DNA of 58,697 nucleotides from Candidatus Thioglobus pontius (lineage in GTDB: Bacteria; Pseudomonadota; Gammaproteobacteria; PS1; Pseudothioglobaceae). Location: positions 1-58,697 of the forward strand of contig JACNGB010000030.1 of the NCBI GenBank assembly GCA_014384345.1, given 5' to 3'. Position numbers and translations under genes: made by a program. Numbering within the stretch: the first letter of the stretch is position 1; each line of letters opens with the position of its first letter. Under the pieces are notes generated by a model that had not been told where the DNA came from, did not search any database, and worked only from the letters and a program-made list of their open reading frames with translations. This document shows positions 23,755-32,208 of the stretch, in pieces.

Positions 23755-25209
23755 TTACCCTTTAAAACAAGGTTGTTTAGAATACTTATCCAATTCCACA
23801 GTTTTATTTTTAAATAATTCAGTATTGGTTACGTGATGAATCGACACCGAGTCTGGATGTTGCTTGGTTAGTTTGTTTAAAGTTTTGCTTTTTTGTGTAC
23901 GTGACATACTATGCCACTGTGCCAACAGGCGACCATTGTTAACTGATTGACCATAAGTTCGATCAGTTGGCTTGATCACCACGGGGATTTCATCAACCTT
24001 GATTTGTGGCGCCCAATGATCGTCAATATCCATCTCATACCAAATTTCTGCAGCTGATTGATAATCAAAGCCTTTAAGCCCTAACGACTTAGCCACTAAA
24101 CAGATAATCTCCCAATCTGGCCTAGACTCGCCCGCTGGTGGCAAAAATGCGTTTTGCTCTAAATAGCGTCTTTCTGAGTTTTTTTGATGGCCAGTTTTCT
24201 CACTCCATGAGCAAGCTGGCAAAACAATATCAGCGTCCTGCGTGGTCAGTGTTTTGGTGAAATCCGAAACAATCAATGTATCAATTTTTCGGTAATTAAT
24301 CATGGAATGGGCTGGATTGGTTGCCATAACCCATAAGACTTTAATTTGATCGGTTGAGAAAAATTCAGTAGCGGTTAAATCGCCAGTGCGAACGCCAATT
24401 TCACGCCCGCCCATCGCATTACATTGCCCTGTAAGTGACAACACACCGCAGCCTGGCTTGTTAATATTGCCAGTATATATATGCGCATTAATCAGTGCGT
24501 TGACTTTGTCAGTGGCATCGGTTGATTGCGTTAACCCCTGGGAATAAATGCTAAGGGTTTTTTTATCTTTAAACCAGGGCTGGTTAACCAAATCATCAAT
24601 CAGCGCCATGTCTCGACCCGGCTCTACTTGGATGAATAAATCTGCTTGTTTGGCTGTGGTGGTTTCATACACATCAACACAGACCACAAAGGCTTTGGAT
24701 TTTCTGACGTGATTAAATACAATGGGATGACAATCAGCGGTGTTACTACCAATAATAAAAATAGTTTCAGCCAAGTAAATATCATCATAAGACACAGGCA
24801 CAATATCTGCACCGTAGGCTCTTTTATTAGCTTCTACGGTTGAATACATACACAGGCGAGAATTACTCTCGATATTTTTAATACCGAAGCTATCGGCAAA
24901 TTTTTTGGCCACATATAAATCTTCCATTAACATTTGCCCAGATAAATACAGGGCGATTTCATGCTTCGGTGTGGTTAAAAAGTGATCACGAATGGTGTGT
25001 ATGGTTTCGTCCCAACTGCCAATTGATGGAGATAACAATCTATCTTCATCAGTGCCAACCGTTTCTAACAAGGTTTGGCCTTTAATACAGAGCATGCCTT
25101 GATTAACAGGCGACGCCTTATCGCCGGTTAACTTTAGGTTTGATCCTGACCGGCTAATTTCAATACCGCAGCCAACGCCACAATAAGGGCAAGTGGTTTT
25201 AAAACTCAT
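23755..25209 (-). CDS. nasA: Compact assimilatory nitrate reductase NasA-like molybdoenzyme
   Basis: 484 residues, far below the roughly 700-900 of NasA/NarB. Key residues stay in frame: [4Fe-4S] ligands Cys7, Cys10, Cys14, Cys41 and the Mo-ligand Cys120 (RLCMYST). Pterin-contact motifs (GSNTADCHP, CNAMGGREIGVR) are present. Several loops are missing, and the C-terminal dinucleotide-binding domain is cut short after WHSMSRTQKSKTLNKL. Only 35 bp separate its stop from mlaC, so the missing end is not encoded in another frame. It ends the nirB operon, which supports an assimilatory role. A shortened but working enzyme or an early decaying one are both possible. Confidence 0.75.
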   Translation of the reverse strand: MSFKTTCPYCGVGCGIEISRSGSNLKLTGDKASPVNQGMLCIKGQTLLETVGTDEDRLLSPSIGSWDETIHTIRDHFLTTPKHEIALYLSGQMLMEDLYVAKKFADSFGIKNIESNSRLCMYSTVEANKRAYGADIVPVSYDDIYLAETIFIIGSNTADCHPIVFNHVRKSKAFVVCVDVYETTTAKQADLFIQVEPGRDMALIDDLVNQPWFKDKKTLSIYSQGLTQSTDATDKVNALINAHIYTGNINKPGCGVLSLTGQCNAMGGREIGVRTGDLTATEFFSTDQIKVLWVMATNPAHSMINYRKIDTLIVSDFTKTLTTQDADIVLPACSWSEKTGHQKNSERRYLEQNAFLPPAGESRPDWEIICLVAKSLGLKGFDYQSAAEIWYEMDIDDHWAPQIKVDEIPVVIKPTDRTYGQSVNNGRLLAQWHSMSRTQKSKTLNKLTKQHPDSVSIHHVTNTELFKNKTVELDKYSKQPCFKG

Positions 25210-25212
25210 TTT

Positions 25213-26916
25213 TTATTTAATAGTTAATAACAACAATAATACAAAATTAATTGCAAAAGAAAAAGCTAACCAGAGTCTGTATTTGTTTAATTCAGCTTCT
25301 GGTTTTTTAGGCTTTGACAGTTTTAGAAATTTCTCATTAGGATGCTCTAAATCGTACAAAAACTCACTCAGCACTTCGTATCTTTTATCTTCATCCAAAC
25401 TGCAAGCCTTACGAATAGCGCCATCAATCCAGATGGGCAAGTTTGGATTTTGCAACAAGGTGGATTCATAGCTTAATTTTGCCAGCTTGTTTCTGGTTAA
25501 ATTTTTATCTAACTTGTCTTGATAGACTAGCTTTGATGAAAACATCTCATACACAATAGCACCCAAACTAAATTGATCCGAAGCCTGTGAGACGCGCCCA
25601 TCCAAAATTACTTCTGGGGCAGTATACCCTTGCGTGCCTTGATTTGTATTAGTATGAATAGGGTTAACCAACTCAGATACGCCTGCAATTCTGACTGAAC
25701 CAAAATCAACAATTTTCACCTGACCAATTTCATTAATCATGATATTTTCAGGTTTAAGATCACCATGAACCATCTCTTGACGATGAAAAGCGCGCATGCC
25801 TTGGATGATCTGCTTAATGATACTAACGGCAATATCTAACTCCGGATTTTTATGTTCATTGATCCAATCTCGCAGAGTTTGGCCTTTGACATACTCCATA
25901 GCATAGGCTAAAAATTGCGCTGAATCATCAGTATTATGAATTTTGACCACATTTGGACTTTGAATACGATTGCCCACCCATTGCTCATACATAAAATGCT
26001 TTAGGTACTCTGGATCATCCTCAAAGTTTACCGATGGGGTTTTAAGCGCAACTAACTGTTTTGTGACTATATCTTTAGCTAAATACAGCTGCATTTTTGC
26101 ACTTGAAACAATCAAAGATTCAATCTCAAAACCATTGATTTTCATACCCTGGGTTAAATCAGGCGGTACTGGGCGTTGTGTAAGCTCGTCAAAAGCTTCA
26201 TCTAAATTCTTCTCAGGTAATTGCCCAATGGTCATGATAAGTGCTGAGATGTTATCTAGACTATTTTTACTCAGTGCACGCTCAACTAAATCTTGCGCAT
26301 TAAGCCCTCGACCCATTAATATTTCCAATAAGGCGTCATCTAAATAATCATGTACACCATCGGTGGTCATTAAAAATTGATCGCCCACTTGTAAATCAAA
26401 GGTCTGATAATCAACATTAACCGTTAGATCAAATCCCATGGCTCTTGAAAGGTAGGTTTTTTCTTTATTCAAACTAAGAATATGATCTTTAGTAAGTTGG
26501 GTCAACACCCCTTGTCGATAGCGATAAATTCTTGAATCACCCACATGAAACAAATGTGCAACATTTGATTTAACAATCAACACACTAAGGGTTGAGAGCA
26601 TGGATGACACTTCATTGGAACGCGCTGATTGCGAGTGCAGCCAATTATTAAGCGCTGAAATAACCTTACTAGCCGAATGCTCCATACTCCAGGATTCAGG
26701 CGTTGAATAATAATCACTCAAAAAACCATTCACGCAACAACTACTGGCTTCTTTAGCTCTTTCACAAGCGCTAACACCATCAGCAATAACCGCGGCAATA
26801 CCTTTAAACTCTAAGGATTTATTATCAGGCATATGATAAGCCACACAATCTTGATTCTCAGGTTTAATACCTGCGATAGAATGTGAATTGATTTGTGCTT
26901 TAAGCTGCTTCATCAT
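25213..26916 (-). CDS. PP2C phosphatase / Ser-Thr kinase fusion with membrane tail
   Basis: 567 residues. Residues 1-235 are a PP2C phosphatase (IADGVSAC, HVGDSRIYRY, TTDGVHDYL acidic metal motifs). Residues about 260-530 are a Hanks-type kinase with ATP lysine 292 (ALKTP), catalytic HGDLKPEN (384-391) and DFG (404-406). Residues about 549-566 form one membrane helix at the C-terminus. All catalytic residues appear intact. Genes of this kind are known in some bacterial nitrate-assimilation clusters. It sits between the nitrate transporter (1-nt overlap) and nasA (3-bp gap), so it may tune transport or reduction by phosphorylation. Its substrate is unknown. Confidence 0.88.
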   Translation of the reverse strand: MMKQLKAQINSHSIAGIKPENQDCVAYHMPDNKSLEFKGIAAVIADGVSACERAKEASSCCVNGFLSDYYSTPESWSMEHSASKVISALNNWLHSQSARSNEVSSMLSTLSVLIVKSNVAHLFHVGDSRIYRYRQGVLTQLTKDHILSLNKEKTYLSRAMGFDLTVNVDYQTFDLQVGDQFLMTTDGVHDYLDDALLEILMGRGLNAQDLVERALSKNSLDNISALIMTIGQLPEKNLDEAFDELTQRPVPPDLTQGMKINGFEIESLIVSSAKMQLYLAKDIVTKQLVALKTPSVNFEDDPEYLKHFMYEQWVGNRIQSPNVVKIHNTDDSAQFLAYAMEYVKGQTLRDWINEHKNPELDIAVSIIKQIIQGMRAFHRQEMVHGDLKPENIMINEIGQVKIVDFGSVRIAGVSELVNPIHTNTNQGTQGYTAPEVILDGRVSQASDQFSLGAIVYEMFSSKLVYQDKLDKNLTRNKLAKLSYESTLLQNPNLPIWIDGAIRKACSLDEDKRYEVLSEFLYDLEHPNEKFLKLSKPKKPEAELNKYRLWLAFSFAINFVLLLLLTIK

Positions 26917-28382
26917 TAATTTAGTTTAATAACCTCAACCGTACCATCATCCAAAACCTCAACCATGTTGCCCTTCGGCTCTTCTAAAAATACAACAATC
27001 AATACCAATACAAGCGCACTAACAAGACCAATAATCATAAAGAATTGATCGTAGTCTACCAAAGTATTAACCGTTAAAAATAACACCGCACCCACATTAC
27101 CAAACGCACCTGCCATGCCGGCAATTTGCCCAGTAAGACGTCTTTGAATCAGTGGTACCATGGCAAACACCGCGCCCGATCCAGCCTTTGAAAAAATACC
27201 GCCAACAATAGTTAACGCCACCACCGGGTAAATTGACCAGCTCTGATCAACATTTCCTAAGGCTAAGAAACTTAAAGCCGTACCACTAAACACCACAATT
27301 AAGATGCGCTTGCGACCAAACTTATCACTCAAATAACCACCACCTGGGCGTGCAACTAAATTAATAAACGGATACACGCCTGCCAATAGCGCCGCAGTAA
27401 TTTTAGGCAATTCAAACCAGTCTACATAGAACATTGCCAACATGGATACCACAGCCAACTCGGTACCAAATGTGACAAAATAGGCCCAATCAAGAATTGC
27501 CACTTGCTTAAACTTGTACTGATGTTGCTTTGGCACAGGATTTTTTAAAATCTCAGCATTGACCTGCCAAGTCTTATACACTTGGAATAAAAATATCATC
27601 ACCAGAGTTGCATACACAATAAGTTCAACCGAGGCTGAAATCATGCCCATATTAGCTGGTGACAACTTCCAAGTAAGTAGCGATAATGCTAAATATAGTG
27701 GAATATTCATTAACACATATAGTATAAAATCTTGTCGATTACTAACTTCCATCGCGCCTGATTTTTTAGGCTTAAAGTAAGTTGATCCCTTTGGTGTATT
27801 AGTTACATTAAAGTAATAAAACACACCGTAAGCAATCGCAACAACACTAGCCATAGTGATTGCATAGCGCCAGCCATCATCGCCACCAAAGCTACTGGCA
27901 ATAAATGGCAGGGTTATCGCTGCACCTGCTGAGCCAAAATTACCCCAACCCCCATAAATACCTTGTGCCAAACCAGTCTGTTTGGCTGGAAACCACTCTG
28001 AAATCATGCGAATACCCACCACAAAACCAGCACCAATAAAGCCTGATAAAAATCGTAACAGTGCCAATTGGTCATACGTTTGCATCCAACTAAAGGCAAT
28101 TGAGATTAATCCACCTAAAATTAGAATAGCACTAAATAGAATTTTTGGTCCATATTTGTCCACCAACATACCCACAACAATTCTTGCAGGAATGGTCATC
28201 GCTACATTAAGAATCAGCAATACTTTGGCTTGTTGATCAGTGAGTGATAACGCCTCTTGAATAAACGGCATCATCGGACCTAAGCCCAACCAGACCACAA
28301 AGGTCATAAAGAAGGCAAACCACGTGAGGTGCAAAATTCGGTATTTGCCGCTAAATGAAAATAGATTTAATTTATCTTTCAT
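26916..28382 (-). CDS. MFS nitrate/nitrite transporter (NarK/NasA family)
   Basis: 488 residues with about 12 membrane helices and the nitrate-signature glycine-rich segments GGWGNFGSAGAA and GMAGAFGNVGAV of the NNP family, plus the inter-helix PARIVVGMLVDKYG. I start it at 28382, where AAAGGAGAT precedes the ATG; a longer frame overlaps nirB. It would import nitrate for assimilation. A hydrophilic C-terminal tail follows the last helix. It lies 14 bp after nirB and overlaps the kinase start by 1 nt. Confidence 0.9.
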   Translation of the reverse strand: MKDKLNLFSFSGKYRILHLTWFAFFMTFVVWLGLGPMMPFIQEALSLTDQQAKVLLILNVAMTIPARIVVGMLVDKYGPKILFSAILILGGLISIAFSWMQTYDQLALLRFLSGFIGAGFVVGIRMISEWFPAKQTGLAQGIYGGWGNFGSAGAAITLPFIASSFGGDDGWRYAITMASVVAIAYGVFYYFNVTNTPKGSTYFKPKKSGAMEVSNRQDFILYVLMNIPLYLALSLLTWKLSPANMGMISASVELIVYATLVMIFLFQVYKTWQVNAEILKNPVPKQHQYKFKQVAILDWAYFVTFGTELAVVSMLAMFYVDWFELPKITAALLAGVYPFINLVARPGGGYLSDKFGRKRILIVVFSGTALSFLALGNVDQSWSIYPVVALTIVGGIFSKAGSGAVFAMVPLIQRRLTGQIAGMAGAFGNVGAVLFLTVNTLVDYDQFFMIIGLVSALVLVLIVVFLEEPKGNMVEVLDDGTVEVIKLN

Positions 28383-28396
28383 AATATCTCCTTTAA

Positions 28397-30778
28397 TTAA
28401 GCAGGTTGCTTTTCTCTGTGATCCGTCGTGACCCAAGGATTTTTAATTGTTTTTGGCAACTGATCTGCCCAGGTTTTAATCTTTTCAGCTGTATCTAATT
28501 TTGATTGAATGTAATCTAGACCAACACGTTCCTCAAAATGCATCACTCGCTCAAGATAGTTAGCTTCAACTCGGTAGAGCTGCACAAAGGCTTTAAGGTA
28601 TTCAACCACCTCAGCTTCAGTTTCAAAGAAACGATCTTTTAAACATGCCTTGGTGCGAATACCGCACGCGCCAGCCACGTGGATCTCGTAACCTTTCTCG
28701 GTACAGATAACACCAAAATCTTTAATGGTTGCTTCTGCGCAATTGCGAGGACAGCCACTTACACCCATCTTGAATTTGTGTGGCATAAAGTGCGACCAAA
28801 CAGCATCTTCCATTTTCACCGATAAGCCCATTGAGTCTTGTGTGCCCATTAAACAGTGATCCGAACCAACACAAGATTTACACGTTCTGGTTGCTTTACC
28901 ATAAGCGTAGCCAGATTCCATACCAGCTGCAGCAATTTCATCCCACATATCATTTAAGTTATCTTTAGCAATGCCCAATAAATCAATACGCTGACCACCC
29001 GTAACCTTAACGGTTGGCACCTCATATTTAACCGCAATATCTGCCAAGGCTTTAAGCTCCGATGGCGTTGTTAAGCCACCTTGCATTTGCGGCACAATGG
29101 AATAGGTGCCATCATTTTGTAAATTAGCATGCATCATTTCATTGTGAGGACGTTCTTTATCATTGTGCTCATAAGCTTCATTAAACTGAGACGATAAATA
29201 GTAGTTAATCGCAGCGCCACATTTTTCGCAAGATCCGTCAAACTCTAATGCAGATCTAACTTCATCAATACTAGCAACTTCTTCTAACAATCTAACATGC
29301 TCACGCACCTCTTCTGTTGAATGGTTTGTGCAATCACACAAGGTGTCTTTAGCCACCAGTTCAGCGCCAGAGACAAAGCTAAATACCTGTTTAGCCACTG
29401 ATGCACAACCACCACAGCCTGTTGCGCAGCCAGTCTCTTTCTGCATTGATTCAAAGGTATCGCAGCCATTAGAAACCGCAGTAACAATATCACCTTTGGT
29501 CACACCCAAACAGCCACATACTTGCTCATCGTCCGCCATTTTTTCAACACCAGAGGCACCTGCACTCGCTTCATCAATATTAATATCGCCAAATAATAGG
29601 GTTTTACGAATATCGGTAATATCGGTTTCATTTTTAATCAAATCAAAATAAAACAAACCATCAGTTGAATCACCAAATAACACTGCGCCCACTAATTTAT
29701 TATCCCGAATTGATAAGCGCTTTCTCGTGTTTAACGAATGGTCTTTCGAGCACATAACTTCATCATCTTCATTATTAAATTCACCCGCTGAGAAAACATC
29801 CACACCAGAGATTTTTAATTTGGTTGAAACGTCTGAGCCAGTGTACATATGATGATTAACCTCACAAATCTGTTCAGCACACACTCGCGCCTGTTCAAAT
29901 AATGGCGCCACCAAACCGTAAGTCGCCCCTCGGTGTTTAATACACTCACCTACTGAATAAATAACTGGGTCAGAGGTCATCATTGTGTCGCCCACCATAA
30001 TGCCGCGATCTGTATGCAAACCAGCTGAAGCAGCTAGCGTGTCTTCTGGCACAATGCCAACCGACATGACCACCATATCTGTCTCTAGTTGAGTACCATC
30101 TTCAAACTCTAAAGCTTCAACTTTGGTCTCACCGATAATTTTGGTGGAGATAGCATTCATTTTAAAGTTGATGTTTTTATCTTCCAGCACCTTTTGCAAT
30201 AGGCCGCCTGATGAAGCATCAAGCTGCATATTCATGATAGAGCCAGAATTACCAATAACCGTTACCTCATAACCTAACTCATTAAGTCCATTAGCCGCCT
30301 CAAGGCCTAATAACCCCGTACCAATCACTGCCACTTTTGCTGATTTTCCAACTTGAGCTTTCATGTACGCTACATCGTAAATATCTCTAAACGAAACCAC
30401 GCCTTCTAAATCATTACCAGGCAATGGCAAAATAAAAGGTCTTGAACCGGTACAAATAACTAATCGATCATAACTAATGTCATAAGATTCTTTTTCATTA
30501 GTTAATAAGACGGTTTTTTTCAAGCGATCAATTGACGTTACTGAACAGCCAGGCTTAAAGGTAATGTTATTTTGTGAGAAATAACCCTCGTCATGGGTTT
30601 TAATTTCATCAAACTCTTTTTCACCTGAGAGTACCGGAGAAAGCATAATACGATTGTAAGGCAGTTCTTTTTCTTCACCAATAATGGTGATTTGATACAT
30701 CAGTGGGTCAATCTTTAATACTTCGTCCACCACTTTCATTGCACTCATACCCGAACCAATAATTACTAAATTTTTCAT
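28397..30778 (-). CDS. nirB: Assimilatory NAD(P)H nitrite reductase, large subunit
   Basis: 793 residues. Domains: FAD/NAD-binding (1-~400, Rossmann motifs GSGMSAMKVVDE and VAVIGTGLLGLEAA), a BFD-type [2Fe-2S] site (CGCLGV...CATGCGGC), a second cysteine set (CDC...CEKC), and the C-terminal sirohaem/[4Fe-4S] domain (CKSCVGSDHC, GCPRNC). It reduces nitrite to ammonium with NAD(P)H in the cytoplasm. No nirD is adjacent. It heads the assimilatory operon behind a leader of about 213 nt with two loop-hairpins and two terminators. NirB is normally about 840 residues, so this one is slightly short. Confidence 0.93.
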   Translation of the reverse strand: MKNLVIIGSGMSAMKVVDEVLKIDPLMYQITIIGEEKELPYNRIMLSPVLSGEKEFDEIKTHDEGYFSQNNITFKPGCSVTSIDRLKKTVLLTNEKESYDISYDRLVICTGSRPFILPLPGNDLEGVVSFRDIYDVAYMKAQVGKSAKVAVIGTGLLGLEAANGLNELGYEVTVIGNSGSIMNMQLDASSGGLLQKVLEDKNINFKMNAISTKIIGETKVEALEFEDGTQLETDMVVMSVGIVPEDTLAASAGLHTDRGIMVGDTMMTSDPVIYSVGECIKHRGATYGLVAPLFEQARVCAEQICEVNHHMYTGSDVSTKLKISGVDVFSAGEFNNEDDEVMCSKDHSLNTRKRLSIRDNKLVGAVLFGDSTDGLFYFDLIKNETDITDIRKTLLFGDINIDEASAGASGVEKMADDEQVCGCLGVTKGDIVTAVSNGCDTFESMQKETGCATGCGGCASVAKQVFSFVSGAELVAKDTLCDCTNHSTEEVREHVRLLEEVASIDEVRSALEFDGSCEKCGAAINYYLSSQFNEAYEHNDKERPHNEMMHANLQNDGTYSIVPQMQGGLTTPSELKALADIAVKYEVPTVKVTGGQRIDLLGIAKDNLNDMWDEIAAAGMESGYAYGKATRTCKSCVGSDHCLMGTQDSMGLSVKMEDAVWSHFMPHKFKMGVSGCPRNCAEATIKDFGVICTEKGYEIHVAGACGIRTKACLKDRFFETEAEVVEYLKAFVQLYRVEANYLERVMHFEERVGLDYIQSKLDTAEKIKTWADQLPKTIKNPWVTTDHREKQPA

Positions 30779-30819
30779 CTTATTTCTCTCTTATTATTAA
30801 CTTTCTTTAAACCAAAAAA

Positions 30820-30866
30820 AAGCCAGTTATCCCGTTTGTAAATCAATACAACACGATAACCGGCTT
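30820..30866 (-). terminator. nirB leader terminator 2
   Basis: AAGCCGGTTATC pairs with GATAACTGGCTT (one G-U), extended by an inner stem, and seven U follow on the minus strand (30820-30814). It lies 36 nt before the nirB start codon, so uncontrolled transcription should stop here. Confidence 0.8.
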
Positions 30867-30880
30867 CAATACCAAAGTTA

Positions 30881-30902
30881 CCAATCTCATCTTTGAAATT
30901 GG
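30881..30902 (-). promoter_or_regulatory. nirB leader hairpin P2 with hexaloop AAAGAU
   Basis: CCAATTTC, loop AAAGAT, GAGATTGG: an 8-bp stem with one G-U pair and a six-base loop with A at 1 and G at 4, the feature recognised by ANTAR-domain antiterminators. It lies between terminators 1 and 2. Confidence 0.55.
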
Positions 30903-30910
30903 CAAAAAAA

Positions 30911-30955
30911 AGACGCTTATTTAAGATCTTTCAAAAAAGATTTAAATAAACGTCT
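30911..30955 (-). terminator. nirB leader terminator 1
   Basis: AGACGTTTATTTAA pairs with TTAAATAAGCGTCT, with an inner stem ATCTTT/AAAGAT, and seven U follow (30910-30904). It is a strong intrinsic-terminator shape about 35 nt into the predicted transcript. Confidence 0.8.
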
Positions 30956-30964
30956 GTGTTTGTT

Positions 30965-30989
30965 GTTATTCCCGTCTTTGGAAACTAAC
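30965..30989 (-). promoter_or_regulatory. nirB leader hairpin P1 with hexaloop AAAGAC
   Basis: GTT-AG-TTTCC, loop AAAGAC, GGGAA-T-AAC: a 5-bp stem with one G-U pair, extended by a 3-bp outer stem beyond an internal loop. The hexaloop again has A1 and G4 and differs from P2 only in its last base. It lies at the very 5' end of the predicted transcript. Confidence 0.5.
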
Positions 30990-30997
30990 TAATTGAA

Positions 30998-31003
30998 ATT
31001 ATA
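30998..31003 (-). promoter_or_regulatory. nirB -10 box
   Basis: A perfect TATAAT on the minus strand, predicting a start near 30991 just before hairpin P1. The -35 position (TGCTAA) is poor, which would fit dependence on an activator. The 302-bp gap between nirB and moaE is otherwise explained by the leader and the moaE promoter. Confidence 0.55.
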
Positions 31004-31068
31004 CCTATTTTTACTCAATATTAGCATTATCTGATTAAAAAAGATTAAAGCTAGCTTATACATACCCC

Positions 31069-31074
31069 TATAAT
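31069..31074 (+). promoter_or_regulatory. moaE -10 box 6 nt before the start codon (leaderless candidate)
   Basis: A perfect TATAAT with 6 nt to the ATG at 31081, so the message would begin at or beside the start codon. No Shine-Dalgarno is present. Confidence 0.5.
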
Positions 31075-31080
31075 TAATCC

Positions 31081-31530
31081 ATGAATAAGATACTTGTCCA
31101 AAAAGAGAATTTTGACTTAACCACTGAAGTAGCCCTTGCCAGAGGCAATGACAGTGACATTGGCGCTGTGGTGAGTTTTGTAGGCACAGTGCGAGATTTG
31201 GATGATGCCTCTATTAAAAAAATGACACTTGAGCACTACCCTCAAATGACAGAAAAAGCACTTAACACTATTGTTGAGCAAGCCCAGGCTCGATGGCCAC
31301 TCGGCAACACAACAGTGATTCACCGAGTGGGTGAGCTTAATATTAATGATCAAATTGTCCTGGTGATTACCACCAGCAAACACAGAAAAGCGGCGTTTGA
31401 ATCTTGTGAATTTATTATGGATTATTTAAAAACCCAGGCGCCTTTTTGGAAAAAAGAACATACAAATACTGACAGCAAATGGGTAGAAGCAAAGGACAGC
31501 GACACGAGTCAAGTTAACAAGTGGTGTTAG
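31081..31530 (+). CDS. moaE: Molybdopterin synthase catalytic subunit
   Basis: 149 residues, the normal length. It has the family's GAVVSFVGTVRD start block, TTSKHRKAAFE and the active-site lysines in PFWKKEH. With MoaD it inserts two sulfurs into precursor Z to make molybdopterin in the cytoplasm. It sits apart from moaD (3.4 kb away) and is probably leaderless. Its stop abuts mobA on the other strand. Confidence 0.95.
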   Translation: MNKILVQKENFDLTTEVALARGNDSDIGAVVSFVGTVRDLDDASIKKMTLEHYPQMTEKALNTIVEQAQARWPLGNTTVIHRVGELNINDQIVLVITTSKHRKAAFESCEFIMDYLKTQAPFWKKEHTNTDSKWVEAKDSDTSQVNKWC

Positions 31531-32127
31531 TCATGGGTTTTTAGAGGCGCCCTCAAGTAAATCCTCAGGTGTGTTAAAGTTTACAAACATTCGCTCATGG
31601 TCTGAAAAATCCACCTCAAGTGCCTGATTATCTCTAAAAAATTGCCCCAACCTGCGCTCACCATTGGCTAAATATTGGTCTAATACTGGCTTAATGGACA
31701 CATTAAGCAAGGAAAATGTCGGGTGTAAATGCTGATGTTCACTGGCTACACACAAACTAACCTTATTATTAGCCATTGCGTCAACCAATCTTTTGATTAG
31801 AATTGGCTCAACGTAAGGCCCATCACAAGGAAGCACGAGCAAATATTTTGTTTTAATGCGACTTAACGCCGCTGAAATGCCGGCAAGCGGGCCTTGAAAA
31901 TCACTCAAATCATCACTCACCACTTCACCAAACGCTTGATACAAGTCAATGTTTTTGTTGGCACTCACCCATATACTACCAACATTGGCGCGAATGGCTG
32001 TTGCAACATAAGCGATTAACGGCTGGTCTTTGTAAAGAACCAACCCTTTGTCCTTGCCATTCATGCGTCTGGCTTGACCACCTGCAAGAATAAGTGCAGT
32101 AATATCGCTTTTACTAATAGTTTCCAT
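31531..32127 (-). CDS. mobA: Molybdenum cofactor guanylyltransferase
   Basis: 198 residues with the GTP-binding start ALILAGGQARRMNGKDKG and the metal-binding LPCDGPY. It attaches GMP to molybdopterin to give MGD, the cofactor of NarG, NapA and NasA, all encoded nearby. It is the only cofactor gene on the minus strand here, convergent with moaE (no gap) and divergent from moeA (81 bp). Confidence 0.92.
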   Translation of the reverse strand: METISKSDITALILAGGQARRMNGKDKGLVLYKDQPLIAYVATAIRANVGSIWVSANKNIDLYQAFGEVVSDDLSDFQGPLAGISAALSRIKTKYLLVLPCDGPYVEPILIKRLVDAMANNKVSLCVASEHQHLHPTFSLLNVSIKPVLDQYLANGERRLGQFFRDNQALEVDFSDHERMFVNFNTPEDLLEGASKNP

Positions 32128-32208
32128 GTGGGTATGTTATCGATAAATCGGGCGGCGTATGATACAATCAAACGCATTTTTTTAATTTAACAAGGTATTA
32201 AAGTACAA

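Noticed and set aside
28383-28436. Upstream in-frame extension of the nitrate transporter into nirB
   Set aside because: The ATG at 28382 has a strong AAAGGAGAT site, and the extension is an off-frame part of nirB.
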